From CALBPI01 sp039814545 (GTDB lineage Bacteria; Pseudomonadota; Gammaproteobacteria; Steroidobacterales; Woeseiaceae), in the NCBI GenBank assembly GCA_039814545.1, contig JBCCBB010000006.1, forward strand, positions 1-64,000: a DNA stretch of 64,000 nt, read 5' to 3'. The position numbers and the translations under genes were made by a program. Below the pieces are notes generated by a model. The model ran no database searches, was not told where the DNA came from, and saw nothing but the letters and a program-made list of their open reading frames with translations. Positions 45,254 to 54,784 of this stretch are shown one piece after another (position 1 is the first letter of the stretch; each line of letters begins with the position of its first letter).

Positions 45254-46762
45254 TTGAACACCGAGCAGCCGATCCGGCGGGTTGTCATCGTGGGCGGTGG
45301 CACGGCCGGCTGGATGGCGGCCGCCGTGCTTGCCAAGACGCTGGGGCCGCGGCTCGAGATTTCACTGGTCGAGTCCGAGGCGATTGGCACGGTAGGCGTT
45401 GGTGAGGCGACGATCCCGCAGATCCGTCTGCTGACGGGATTGCTCGGCATTGATGAGAACGCGTTTCTCGCGGCAACCAACGGCACCATCAAGCTCGGCA
45501 TTGAGTTTGACGGCTGGCTGCGACCCGGCGAGCGCTACCTGCATGCGTTCGGTCGGTTGGGCCACGACCTTGGCATGCTGCGGTTCCACCAGTACTGGCT
45601 GCGCGCCCGCGCGGCTGGCTTTGGCGGCTCGCTCTGGGATTACTCACTCAACAACGCCGCGGCGATGCAGGGTTGTTACGCGCATCTGGACCGCGTCGAG
45701 GGCACACCGATCGAAGGTCTCGTGCGCGCCTACCATTTTGACGCGTCGCTGGTCGCGCGCGTGCTGGGCAAACAAGCCATGGCCGCAGGCGTGCGTCGCG
45801 TTGAAGGTCGCATCGTCGACGTCGCGCTCGACAAGGACACCGGTGCGGTCGACAACGTGCAGCTCGAAGGTGGCGAACGCGTTGCCGGTGACCTGTTTAT
45901 TGACTGCTCGGGCTTTCGCGGGCTCGTCATCGGCCAGGCGCTGGGTTCCGGCTACGAAGACTGGACCGAGTGGCTGCCCTGCGACCGCGCTGTGGCGGTG
46001 CCGTCGGCATCGACGTCACCGTTGCTGCCTTACACCCGCGCGACGGCGCGCGAGGCGGGCTGGCAGTGGCGCATCCCGCTGCAGCACCGCACGGGCACCG
46101 GCCACGTGTACTGCAGCGCGTTTATGGACGATGCGCGTGCGACCGAAGTGCTGCTTGAGAATCTGGACGGCGAGGCGTTGGCCGAGCCGCGCGTGTTGCG
46201 ATTTACGACGGGTCGGCGTGAGCACTTCTGGCACAAGAACTGTGTGGCGCTGGGTCTTGCGGCGGGCTTCATGGAGCCGCTCGAGTCGACCAGTATCCAC
46301 CTCGTGCAATCGGGCTTGAGCCGGCTGTTGGCGCTCTTCCCCAATGCCGGGCTGCGTCAGTCGGAAATCGACGAGTACAACCGCCAGGTTACATTCGAGT
46401 ACGAACGCATCCGCGATTTCCTGATCCTTCACTACCACGCCAATGAGCGGCACGGCGAACCCTTCTGGGATGCGCGTCGTGAGATGGCCATTCCCGATTC
46501 GCTGGCGCACAAGATTGCTGTGTTCCGAGACAACGGCCGATTGTTTCGTGAGGGCGATGAGCTCTTTACGGAAGTCGGCTGGCTGCAGGTACTTGTCGGC
46601 CAGGGCATCGTGCCAAGCGGCTACGACCCCATGGCCGAGGGCATTGACGCGAACAAGCTGCGCGGGTTTCTGGACAACCTGCGCGGCATCGTCAACGGCG
46701 CCGCACAGCAGCTGCCGGCGCACAGCGAGTTCATCAGCCGCAACTGCGCGGCGCAGACCTAA
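45254..46762 (+). CDS. Flavin-dependent tryptophan-halogenase-like protein, copy 1
   Basis: A 502-residue FAD protein starting at TTG 45254. The FAD motif is VVIVGGGTAGWMAA. The halogenase WxWxIP motif is present (GWQWRIP near 269-275), as are Lys80 (GTIKLGIEF) at the place of the chlorinating Lys79 of PrnA and the Glu-bearing segment MEPLEST (near 340). These residues suggest true halogenating chemistry. Similar genes occur beside TonB receptors in Caulobacter-like bacteria (for example BrvH). A seven-codon reading frame (45234-45257) ends in a TGA that overlaps the TTG start. The gene is 46-47% of the size class expected for none of the glucan enzymes, so its role in this locus is unknown. 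Confidence 0.88.
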   Translation: MNTEQPIRRVVIVGGGTAGWMAAAVLAKTLGPRLEISLVESEAIGTVGVGEATIPQIRLLTGLLGIDENAFLAATNGTIKLGIEFDGWLRPGERYLHAFGRLGHDLGMLRFHQYWLRARAAGFGGSLWDYSLNNAAAMQGCYAHLDRVEGTPIEGLVRAYHFDASLVARVLGKQAMAAGVRRVEGRIVDVALDKDTGAVDNVQLEGGERVAGDLFIDCSGFRGLVIGQALGSGYEDWTEWLPCDRAVAVPSASTSPLLPYTRATAREAGWQWRIPLQHRTGTGHVYCSAFMDDARATEVLLENLDGEALAEPRVLRFTTGRREHFWHKNCVALGLAAGFMEPLESTSIHLVQSGLSRLLALFPNAGLRQSEIDEYNRQVTFEYERIRDFLILHYHANERHGEPFWDARREMAIPDSLAHKIAVFRDNGRLFREGDELFTEVGWLQVLVGQGIVPSGYDPMAEGIDANKLRGFLDNLRGIVNGAAQQLPAHSEFISRNCAAQT

Positions 46763-48603
46763 CGCGCGATTTCGAGAATCAGGGCGCCGCGTGCCGGCAG
46801 TGTCAGCGTCTCGCCCAATCGAACCGTCTCACCCGTCATGACATCCGTCGCACGGTCCGCGTCGTTCAGCAGCGATCGGTAGCGCTCCAGTGGCAGTTCG
46901 CGTGCCTCACCTTTGTTAAGCACCACCATGACCTCGGCCGCGTCTCCGCGGAAGTAGACATAGGCGCCATCCTCAGGCGCGAAATGACGCAGCGCGCCCC
47001 GATGCACGGCAGGCTGCTCGCGGCGCCAGTTGAGCAACTGCTTGAGCCAGCGCTGGGCTTCACGCGCGTCATCGTCGAGCCCTTCGGCCGTGAAACCGTT
47101 GCTGTCGTCGCCGGCCCAGCCGCCCGGGAAGTCGCGGCGGATGACGCCGTGCGACTCTGTTCCGGGGTTGGCGAACAGAATTTCGGAGCCGTAGTAGAGC
47201 TGCGGAATGCCGCGTGTCGTCAGCGTGAATGCGTGCGCGAGCTTCCAGAGCTCAAGATCTTCGCCGAGCTGTGTGTAGATGCGGCTCATGTCGTGGTTGT
47301 CGGGGAAGATCATGAGCGCAAACGGGTCGCCGTAGAGGAAGTCGTTGGCGAGCAGGCGGTAGATTTCACCGAGACCGCTGTTCCAGGCTTCCTCGTCATT
47401 GAGCGCACGGACCATCGTGGCTTGCAGCGGGAAATCGAACAGGTTCGGCACATTCGACTCGTAACCGTCGTTGCGCGCTGTGCCCGCCTGCCAATACGCG
47501 AGCAGTGACGGGTTGGTGGTCCACTCCTCGCCGACGATGCCGAGCTGGGGATATTCCATACGCAGTCGCCGCGCGTATTCGGTAAGGAATGCCTTGTCCG
47601 AGTAGGGCCAGGTGTCGACGCGAATGCCGGAGAGGCCCGCATACTCGACCCACCAGATCGAGTTCTGGATCAGGTAGTTGGCCATCTGCGGGTTGCGCTG
47701 GTTGAGGTCCGGCATGCTTTCAACGAACCAGCCATCCGCAAATCGTTGCCGGTCATCGCCGGCTGCGTAGGGGTCCAGCAGCGCTTCACGGTGGTGGTTG
47801 GTCGGCACGAACTCACCACCGAAGTTGATCCAGTCGTCAGCCGGCAAGTCTTTCATCCACCAGTGCGCGTTGCCGCTGTGGTTGAGTACCGCATCAATGA
47901 TGAGTCCCACACCGCGCTTTCGCGCCGCATCGGCGAGTGCGCGGTAGTCTTCGTTGCTGCCGTAGCGCGGGTCGACGGTGTAGAAATCGGTCGCGGCGTA
48001 GCCGTGGTAAGACCAGGCGGGTTGCGCGTTCTCAACGACGGGATTGAGCCAGATCTGCGTGAACCCCATATCCGCAATGTAGTCGACGGCTTCCGTGATG
48101 CCGGCAAGGTCGCCGCCGTGACGGGCGTACGGCTTGCTGCGGTCCAGCACATCGCCGTAACCCTCGACGGTGTCGTTGTCAGGATCACCGTTGGCGAAGC
48201 GGTCGGGCGTGATCAAGTAGACGACATCGCTCGCATCGAAACCCTGCCGGTCCGCGCTGCCCGATTCTCGTTGCGCGAGGGTGTAATCGTGGGTGAGCAC
48301 AACGCCTGAGGCATCACTGAATGTCAGCGTCATGTCGCCGGCTTTGGCGTCAGCCGAGATATCGAGGTCGAGGAAGAGGTAGTTTGCGTTGTCGGTGCGC
48401 GTGACGTTCTCGAGCGTCACGCCGTCAGCATTGAGCCCCGGTTCGAGGCTGGCGATGTCATTGCCGTGGACCAGCAACTGTAACGACGAGGACTGCATGC
48501 CCACCCACCAATTGGGTGGTTCCACGCGTTCGAGCGTGGTTTCTGACCAGACGCTGCCGCTTGCGATAAGCAGCAGCACGGCGATCGTTCTTTGAATGCG
48601 CAT
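46759..48603 (-). CDS. Exported GH13 alpha-amylase (cyclomaltodextrinase/neopullulanase-like)
   Basis: A 614-residue protein with signal peptide (about 1-20), an N-terminal beta domain like that of periplasmic cyclomaltodextrinases (ERVEPPNWWVGMQ), a GH13 barrel and a C-terminal beta domain. The catalytic residues are Asp330 (GIRVDTWPYSDK), Glu359 (IVGEEWTTNP) and Asp438 (MIFPDNHD). It should cut maltodextrins or cyclodextrins in the periplasm after receptor uptake. It is on the opposite strand to its neighbours and overlaps the halogenase stop by CTAA. Confidence 0.93.
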   Translation of the reverse strand: MRIQRTIAVLLLIASGSVWSETTLERVEPPNWWVGMQSSSLQLLVHGNDIASLEPGLNADGVTLENVTRTDNANYLFLDLDISADAKAGDMTLTFSDASGVVLTHDYTLAQRESGSADRQGFDASDVVYLITPDRFANGDPDNDTVEGYGDVLDRSKPYARHGGDLAGITEAVDYIADMGFTQIWLNPVVENAQPAWSYHGYAATDFYTVDPRYGSNEDYRALADAARKRGVGLIIDAVLNHSGNAHWWMKDLPADDWINFGGEFVPTNHHREALLDPYAAGDDRQRFADGWFVESMPDLNQRNPQMANYLIQNSIWWVEYAGLSGIRVDTWPYSDKAFLTEYARRLRMEYPQLGIVGEEWTTNPSLLAYWQAGTARNDGYESNVPNLFDFPLQATMVRALNDEEAWNSGLGEIYRLLANDFLYGDPFALMIFPDNHDMSRIYTQLGEDLELWKLAHAFTLTTRGIPQLYYGSEILFANPGTESHGVIRRDFPGGWAGDDSNGFTAEGLDDDAREAQRWLKQLLNWRREQPAVHRGALRHFAPEDGAYVYFRGDAAEVMVVLNKGEARELPLERYRSLLNDADRATDVMTGETVRLGETLTLPARGALILEIAR

Positions 48604-48744
48604 GCCATCGGCCCCCTTCGATGTCGTTGCCGGATTATTTCAAACGCGTCGAGGACTTGTCCTTATGAATTCGATTGCAGGCGGGGGCTCTGGGGGCTTG
48701 TCGCTTGCTAGAATTGGGAGTCAGAACTGCGGGGGGCAGCTCAC

Positions 48745-50271
48745 ATGGGGAACAAACTCGAGCACATCGCCATTGTTGGTGGCGGTTCGGCGGGGTGGAT
48801 GACGGCGGCGGCGCTTGCGCACGCGGTGGGTCAGAATTGCCGGATCACGCTGATCGAGTCGGAGGCTATTGGCACCGTCGGTGTGGGTGAGGCCACGATT
48901 CCCCCAATCAAGCTCTTCAACCAGCGCCTCGGTATCAGCGAGGCCGACTTCGTTCGTGCCACGCAGGGCAGCTTCAAGCTGGGCATTCAGTTTGTAGACT
49001 GGGCGCGTAAAGGCGAGGCCTACTTCCACCCATTCGGCACCTACGGCGCCGACTTCGATGTCGTGCCGCTGCACCACTACTGGCTGCAGGCGCGTGAGGC
49101 GGGACGTGCCGCCGCGCTCGACGACTATTGCATGGCCTGGGGTGCCGCGAGCCGCAGCCGGTTTTCGCAGCCTGTTCCGGACCGGCGCATGGTGCAGTCG
49201 ACGTTCGACTACGCCTACCACTTTGATGCGGGGCAGTACGCCGCGTTCCTGCGCCAGTACGCTGAGGCGCGCGGCGTTACCCGGCAGGAAGGTCGCGTGG
49301 TCGACGTGGCGCTGGACGGTGAGTCGGGCGACGTCGCTTCGGTCACACTCGACGACGGCCGTGTTGTTGAAGCGCAGTTCTGGGTTGACTGCTCGGGCTT
49401 CCGCGGCCTGCTCATCGAGCAACACCTGCACACGGGCTACCACGACTGGACGCACTGGTTGCCCTGCGACCGCGCCATGGCGGTGCCATCGGCGCCCGCC
49501 GATGATCTCATCCCTTACACGCGCTCGACGGCCAAGGCCGCGGGCTGGCAATGGCGTATTCCACTGCAGCACCGCACGGGCAACGGGCTTGTCTACTGCA
49601 GCCGTTACCTGTCCGACGACGAGGCCGCCAGCACGCTGCTCGATGGCCTCGACACGGAGCCACTCGGCGATCCGCGCCCGTTGCGGTTCCGCACGGGCCG
49701 GCGCCGCAAGTTCTGGAACCGCAACTGTGTCGCCATTGGCCTGGCTGCGGGCTTTATGGAGCCGCTCGAGTCGACGAGCCTGCACCTGATCCAGACGGGC
49801 ATCACGCGTCTGCTCGCGCTGTTCCCGGACGCGCGCATGGACCGGCTGGCGGCGGCCGAGTACAACCGCCTGACCGCGGCCGAGTACGAAGGCATTCGTG
49901 ATTTCCTAATCCTGCATTACCACGCCACCGAACGTGACGATGCGCCGCTCTGGCGGGCCTGCGCCAACATGTCGATTCCCGATACGCTGGCTTACAAGAT
50001 GGACCAATTCCGTGCCGGCGCGCGCCTCGTATCCTCGGGTGTGGAGCTGTTCCAGAACCCGAGCTGGTTGGCCGTACTTGTGGGTCAGCACGTGGAGCCT
50101 GAGCGATTCGATGCGCTCGTCGAGCAACGCCCGGATGTCGATGGCATCGGGCGGCTCGCAGGGCTCAAACGCGTGATCGCGGAGAGCGCCGAGGCTATGC
50201 CGACGCATGCCGAGTTTATTGCGCAGCACTGCCGCGCCCAGACGCCTGTCGCAGCCGCCGCTGCGGGCTAA
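48745..50271 (+). CDS. Flavin-dependent tryptophan-halogenase-like protein, copy 2
   Basis: A 508-residue paralogue of the other halogenase-like protein. A GGGGGG run 8 bases upstream serves as ribosome site for ATG 48745. The FAD motif IAIVGGGSAGWMTAA, the halogenase motif GWQWRIP (267-273), Lys78 (SFKLGIQF) and MEPLEST are all kept. It shares long segments with copy 1 (EAIGTVGVGEATIP, IRDFLILHYHA) but differs in the substrate half (about 85-160), so the two may act on different compounds. It precedes the MFS transporter by 80 bases. Confidence 0.88.
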   Translation: MGNKLEHIAIVGGGSAGWMTAAALAHAVGQNCRITLIESEAIGTVGVGEATIPPIKLFNQRLGISEADFVRATQGSFKLGIQFVDWARKGEAYFHPFGTYGADFDVVPLHHYWLQAREAGRAAALDDYCMAWGAASRSRFSQPVPDRRMVQSTFDYAYHFDAGQYAAFLRQYAEARGVTRQEGRVVDVALDGESGDVASVTLDDGRVVEAQFWVDCSGFRGLLIEQHLHTGYHDWTHWLPCDRAMAVPSAPADDLIPYTRSTAKAAGWQWRIPLQHRTGNGLVYCSRYLSDDEAASTLLDGLDTEPLGDPRPLRFRTGRRRKFWNRNCVAIGLAAGFMEPLESTSLHLIQTGITRLLALFPDARMDRLAAAEYNRLTAAEYEGIRDFLILHYHATERDDAPLWRACANMSIPDTLAYKMDQFRAGARLVSSGVELFQNPSWLAVLVGQHVEPERFDALVEQRPDVDGIGRLAGLKRVIAESAEAMPTHAEFIAQHCRAQTPVAAAAAG

Positions 50272-50276
50272 GTTGA

Positions 50277-50290
50277 TGTAAACGTATTCA
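50277..50290. promoter_or_regulatory. Candidate LacI-family operator before the MFS gene
   Basis: TGTAAACGTATTCA matches the palindrome TGAATACGTATTCA at 12 of 14 positions and so repeats the boxes at 42234-42266. It lies between the second halogenase and the MFS transporter, 62 bases before the transporter ATG. Confidence 0.6.
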
Positions 50291-50351
50291 TTTGTTCCTT
50301 GCGCCACGCCGTGGCACAAGGAACGGCACGCATGCTGGCTGGGGGGCAACC

Positions 50352-51872
50352 ATGCAACAAAAACCTGCACTCGGATTCTGGCAAATCTGGAACATGTGTT
50401 TCGGATTTCTCGGCATCCAGATGGGATTCGCGCTACAGAACGCGAACGTCAGCCGCATCTTTCAAACGCTTGGGGCGGAGATTGACGATGTGCCGATCCT
50501 TTGGATTGCGGCACCGCTGACGGGGCTCATCGTGCAGCCGATCATCGGCTACATGAGCGACCGCACCTGGAACCGGCTCGGTCGCCGTCGGCCGTATTTT
50601 CTGGTCGGCGCGATTCTCGCGTCGCTTGCGCTTTTTGTCATGCCCAACTCGCCGGCCCTTTGGATGGCGGCCGGCATGCTCTGGATCATGGACGCGAGCA
50701 TCAACGTGTCTATGGAGCCATTCCGGGCCTTCGTCGGAGACAACCTGCCCGAGAAGCAGCGCACCGCCGGTTTCGCGATGCAGACCTTCTTCATCGGCAT
50801 CGGCGCAGTGATTGCCTCGGCGCTCCCCTGGATGATGGCCAACTGGTTCGATGTCTCGAACACGGCGCCCGAGGGCGTTATCCCGGACTCCGTGAAATGG
50901 TCATTCTACATTGGCGGTGCGGCGTTTTTCGTTGCCGTAATGTGGACGGTGCTCCAGAGTGAGGAATACTCGCCCGAGGAACTGGCTGCGTTTGAGCGGG
51001 CCGGTCCCGATAGTCACACGGGCATCGATTCGATGCACCGCGCGGCGTCGAAGTATCGCAATGGCGGACTCGCCTGCATTGCTGTGGGCGCCGCATTCAC
51101 AGCATGGGTCGCGAGCTCGGGTCTCGATCAGCAGCTCTATGTGCTGGGCGGTGGCGTCGCTGCGTTCGGGCTTCTGCAAATCGTCGCTGCGCTCATGCAG
51201 AACGCCGGCAATACCGAGAATGGTGTGTACGAGGTGGTACATGACCTGTTTCACATGCCGCGCGCCATGAAACAACTGGCCGTCGTACAGTTTTTCTCGT
51301 GGTTCGCGCTGTTCGCAATGTGGATCTATGGCACACCTGCGGTCGCTGACCACCACTTCGGATCAACCGACCCCACCTCGGCCGCGTATAACGAGGGTGC
51401 AAACTGGGTTGGTCTGCTGTTCGGCTCCTACAACGGCTTCGCGGCACTCGCTGCCATCGCGATCCCCCTGCTGTCGCTGAAGCTGGGATGTCGTGTCTGC
51501 CATCTCATTAACCTGGTGCTCGGTGGTCTGGGCCTCGTCAGCTTCTACTTCTTTCGCGACCCGCAGATGTTGTTTGTGTCGATGATCGGCGTAGGCATTG
51601 CCTGGGCCTCGATTCTATCGATGCCCTACGCCTTGCTGGCCAATAGCCTGCCGGCGCACAAGATGGGCGTGTACATGGGTATCTTCAATTTTTTCATCGT
51701 GATACCGCAGCTGGTCGCCGCGAGTGTGCTGGGTCTTGTCGTGCGCGACGTGTTTGAAGGGAAGGCCATCTTCGGCCTCGTGACGGGCGGCGTGCTTATG
51801 ATCATCGCCGGCGGCCTGGTTTTGCTCGTTGACCGTGAAGCTGAACCTGTCGGCGTGGCGCAGCCCGCATGA
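50352..51872 (+). CDS. MFS sugar transporter (SLC45/GPH-like)
   Basis: An inner-membrane protein of 506 residues with 12 predicted helices. ATG 50352 follows a GGGGGG run and gives MQQKPALGFWQIWNMCFGFLGIQ, a typical start. The motif DRTWNRLGRRRPYFLVGA between helices 2 and 3 is characteristic of sucrose/maltose proton symporters. It probably brings maltose or maltodextrins from the periplasm into the cell. A LacI-like box precedes it and the amylase gene overlaps its end (ATGA). Confidence 0.92.
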   Translation: MQQKPALGFWQIWNMCFGFLGIQMGFALQNANVSRIFQTLGAEIDDVPILWIAAPLTGLIVQPIIGYMSDRTWNRLGRRRPYFLVGAILASLALFVMPNSPALWMAAGMLWIMDASINVSMEPFRAFVGDNLPEKQRTAGFAMQTFFIGIGAVIASALPWMMANWFDVSNTAPEGVIPDSVKWSFYIGGAAFFVAVMWTVLQSEEYSPEELAAFERAGPDSHTGIDSMHRAASKYRNGGLACIAVGAAFTAWVASSGLDQQLYVLGGGVAAFGLLQIVAALMQNAGNTENGVYEVVHDLFHMPRAMKQLAVVQFFSWFALFAMWIYGTPAVADHHFGSTDPTSAAYNEGANWVGLLFGSYNGFAALAAIAIPLLSLKLGCRVCHLINLVLGGLGLVSFYFFRDPQMLFVSMIGVGIAWASILSMPYALLANSLPAHKMGVYMGIFNFFIVIPQLVAASVLGLVVRDVFEGKAIFGLVTGGVLMIIAGGLVLLVDREAEPVGVAQPA

Positions 51873-53527
51873 TGCGACGCGCTACAGGTTTCGTCGTCGC
51901 TTGCGCCGCGACGCTCGCAAGCTGCCAATCCGACCAGCCGGCGCCCGACCGTTTCGTCGGCACGGACCACCCGTTTGCCGCTGAGTCCGTGTACTTCGTC
52001 GTCACGGACCGCTTCGTCGATGGTGATCCGAGTAACAACTACCCGGAGCAGGGTGGTGAGAATCGGAGTTTTGACCGTCCGATCGTCAACCCTGACGGTC
52101 AGGATGCCAACCTCGGTTACCTCGGCGGTGACTTCGCCGGCATCGTGCAGAACGCGGACTACATCGCAGAGATGGGTTTCACGGCCTTGTGGCTGACACC
52201 CATCGTCGACAACCCGGATGCCGCGTTTACGGGCGGCGCTGAGGTCGGCCAAGAAGGCGCGTTCTTCACGGACAAAGGCAAGACCGGGTACCACGGGTAC
52301 TGGGGTGTCAATTTCTTCGCGCTCGATGAACACCTCGTATCACCCGGGCTAGACTTTCGTGCGCTGAGCACGCAACTCGGCGACAAAGGGATCCGCGTCG
52401 TGCTCGATGTCGTGTGCAACCACGGCGCGCCGTCGTTCGACATGCCCGAAGACCTGCCCAAGTTTGGCGAGCTTTACGACCAGGACGGCACGCTCGTGGC
52501 CGACCACATGAACACGCACCCCGAAGCACTCGATGACGCCGAGCCGTTGCACGCGTTCTTCAATCGCGAGACGGACATCGCCCAGCTCTCGAATTTCAAT
52601 GAGAACAATCCCGAGGTGCTCGACTACTTCGTGCGCGCGTATTCGTACTGGATCGATCAGGGCGCGTCGGCATTTCGAATCGACACGATCAAGCATATGC
52701 CCGACGCCTATTGGGCGAAGTTTTCGGCCGAAATCCGTGAGCGCCACCCCGACTTTTTCATGTTTGCAGAGAGCTACAGTTTCGATGCCGCGGAGATCGC
52801 GCGCCACACCTGGCCCGAGAACGGCGCCATCAGCGTGCTCGATTTCCCCATGCAGTCGGCGATGTCGGATGTGTTTGGGCGCAAGCAGACGGGCTACGAG
52901 CAACTCGCCGGGGTTCTGCACCTCGACGACCAGCTCTATCAAAACCCGTACGAGCTCATGAGCTTCTACGACAACCACGACATGCGGCGCCTCGACGCCG
53001 ATGCCAGTGGTTTCATTGACGCGAACAATTGGTTGTTCACGGCGCGCGGAATTCCCGTGTTCTATTACGGTTCGGAAATTGGCTTCCGCGCCGGACGCGG
53101 TGAGCATGGTGGCAACCGCGACTACTTCGGTGCCAAAAATGTCGAACGCGCTAAGTCGCACCCGATCCGCGAGCAGCTCATCAGGATTGCCAACGTGCGC
53201 CGTGAACACGTCTCGCTGCAGCGCGGTCTGCAATTCGGCCTCGAACTCGAGGGCGATCGCGCCGCGTTCTTGCGCGTGTACCAGGATGCGGGCGTCTCAG
53301 AGACGGCGCTCGTATTACTCAACAAGGGTGATAGCGCGCAGACATTCAAAATTGATGCGCGGGTCCGCGATCAGTCCTGGCGTGACGCGTTTGCTGGTGA
53401 TGGTTCGGTCACCGGCGCCGTCACGGTGCCTGCACATGGCGTGCGCGTTCTGATCAGCGATTCGCCCATTCGCGATTCAGGATTGCTGGACGCGCTGCGC
53501 GCGTTGCAGTCTGCCGCGTCGCGCTAA
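51869..53527 (+). CDS. Lipoprotein GH13 alpha-amylase
   Basis: A 552-residue enzyme whose first 19 residues form a lipoprotein signal (TLASC), so it is anchored to a membrane. The GH13 catalytic residues are Asp272 (AFRIDTIKHMP), Glu301 (FMFAESYSFD) and Asp370 (SFYDNHDMRRLD). It should hydrolyse starch or maltodextrin at the cell surface or in the periplasm. Its ATG overlaps the transporter stop, which makes a two-gene transport/hydrolysis unit. Confidence 0.93.
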   Translation: MMRRATGFVVACAATLASCQSDQPAPDRFVGTDHPFAAESVYFVVTDRFVDGDPSNNYPEQGGENRSFDRPIVNPDGQDANLGYLGGDFAGIVQNADYIAEMGFTALWLTPIVDNPDAAFTGGAEVGQEGAFFTDKGKTGYHGYWGVNFFALDEHLVSPGLDFRALSTQLGDKGIRVVLDVVCNHGAPSFDMPEDLPKFGELYDQDGTLVADHMNTHPEALDDAEPLHAFFNRETDIAQLSNFNENNPEVLDYFVRAYSYWIDQGASAFRIDTIKHMPDAYWAKFSAEIRERHPDFFMFAESYSFDAAEIARHTWPENGAISVLDFPMQSAMSDVFGRKQTGYEQLAGVLHLDDQLYQNPYELMSFYDNHDMRRLDADASGFIDANNWLFTARGIPVFYYGSEIGFRAGRGEHGGNRDYFGAKNVERAKSHPIREQLIRIANVRREHVSLQRGLQFGLELEGDRAAFLRVYQDAGVSETALVLLNKGDSAQTFKIDARVRDQSWRDAFAGDGSVTGAVTVPAHGVRVLISDSPIRDSGLLDALRALQSAASR

Positions 53528-54570
53528 CGCGGGTGGCCGCCGCAGGAGCGGCGCACGACCAGGCGCGGTTCGATCAGTGCCGATGCCACGGGGCGTTCGT
53601 GGATCAGGCCAATCAGGTTGTCTACGAGCAGCGCGCCTGCGCGCAACGTGTCCTGCCGAATCGTTGTGAGACCAGGGTTCACATAGGACGCCGCGGGAAT
53701 GTCGTCGAAGCCGACCAGGCCGACATCTTCAGGTACGCGCTTGCCCAGTTCCTGCAGCGCGCGTAGTGCGCCGATTGCGATGAGGTCGGAACAGGTGACG
53801 ATGCCATCAAACTCTGCGCCGCCCAGCACCAATGACTGCACGGCGATGTAGCCCGCGTTCTCGCTGTTCTCGGCATCGCGTTGCAAGGCCGGATCGGGAT
53901 CGATGCCCGCCGTCTTGAGTGCGGCTTCATAGCCAAAGTAGCGCGCGCGAAACTCTGGAAAACCAGGGCCGTTGTCGCCCAGGAAGGCGATGCGCTTGCG
54001 GCCCAGTGAGAGCAAGTGTTCGGTGGACTGGCGCCCGCCCGACACGTTGTCGCAGCCCAGCGAGCGGCCATCATGCTGCTCAATCGTCGGGCCCCAGATC
54101 ATGTAATGGGCGCCGCCATCGTCGAGGGCTCGTAGCTTCTCGCCGTAGTTCAGGTAGTCGCCGTAGCCGAGCAAGATGATGCCGTCGGCGCGATTACTGG
54201 CCTCGTAGCGGCCCTGCCAATTATTGCTGAGCTGCTGGAATGAGACGAGCAGGTCGTAGTCGGAGGCCGCGGCAGCGCGCGCGATACTGCCCAGCATCGA
54301 GAGAAAGAACGGGTTGATTTGCGACTCGTCGGTGCTCGAGTCCTCGAACAGCAGCAGTGCAATCGTGTTGGAGTGTCGGCTGCGCAGACCCGCGGCATTC
54401 TTGTCGACGCGGTAGTTGAGTTCGCGCGCTACTTCCATGACGCGCGCCCGCGTCTCGGGAGTGACCTCGGGGCTATTGCGCAGCGCACGCGACACGGTCG
54501 CCTGCGAAACGCCCGCGGCGTGTGCGATATCTCGAGATGTTGGCTTGCCGCTCTTCAATGGGCCCCCCAT
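53524..54570 (-). CDS. LacI family transcriptional regulator
   Basis: A 348-residue repressor; ATG 54570 puts the helix-turn-helix TSRDIAHAAGVSQATVSRAL at residues 11-30 and the hinge helix YRVDKNAAGLRSR after it. The periplasmic-binding-protein-like effector domain follows (IALLLFEDSSTDESQINPFFLSML). It is convergent with the amylase gene (CTAA overlap). The position in an alpha-glucan locus and the LacI-like boxes at 42227-42273 and 50277-50290 make it the likely regulator of maltodextrin genes. Confidence 0.93.
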   Translation of the reverse strand: MGGPLKSGKPTSRDIAHAAGVSQATVSRALRNSPEVTPETRARVMEVARELNYRVDKNAAGLRSRHSNTIALLLFEDSSTDESQINPFFLSMLGSIARAAAASDYDLLVSFQQLSNNWQGRYEASNRADGIILLGYGDYLNYGEKLRALDDGGAHYMIWGPTIEQHDGRSLGCDNVSGGRQSTEHLLSLGRKRIAFLGDNGPGFPEFRARYFGYEAALKTAGIDPDPALQRDAENSENAGYIAVQSLVLGGAEFDGIVTCSDLIAIGALRALQELGKRVPEDVGLVGFDDIPAASYVNPGLTTIRQDTLRAGALLVDNLIGLIHERPVASALIEPRLVVRRSCGGHPR

Positions 54571-54636
54571 GCGTTCGGCCCCGCAAATGTAGCGCCCGGG
54601 CGCAGCATTTTGAACCATAGGCGTCTGGAAACCTTC

Positions 54637-54650
54637 ACAAAACGTAAACA
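54637..54650. promoter_or_regulatory. Weak LacI-like box upstream of lacI
   Basis: ACAAAACGTAAACA matches the TGAATACGTATTCA pattern at 9 of 14 positions, including the central ACGTA. It lies 66 bases before the regulator start and could mediate autoregulation; evidence is thin. Confidence 0.3.
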
Positions 54651-54784
54651 AATCCAGGACAAGAAGTGCCGAGATGGCCGCGACCTCGCGCTCAGGCTTG
54701 CATTGCCAGAGTCGTCCGGCTCTAATTTTGGCTCCCGCGCGGCACGGCTGGTCGCCGGGCAACGCGCGGCAAGAGGGGACCAGC

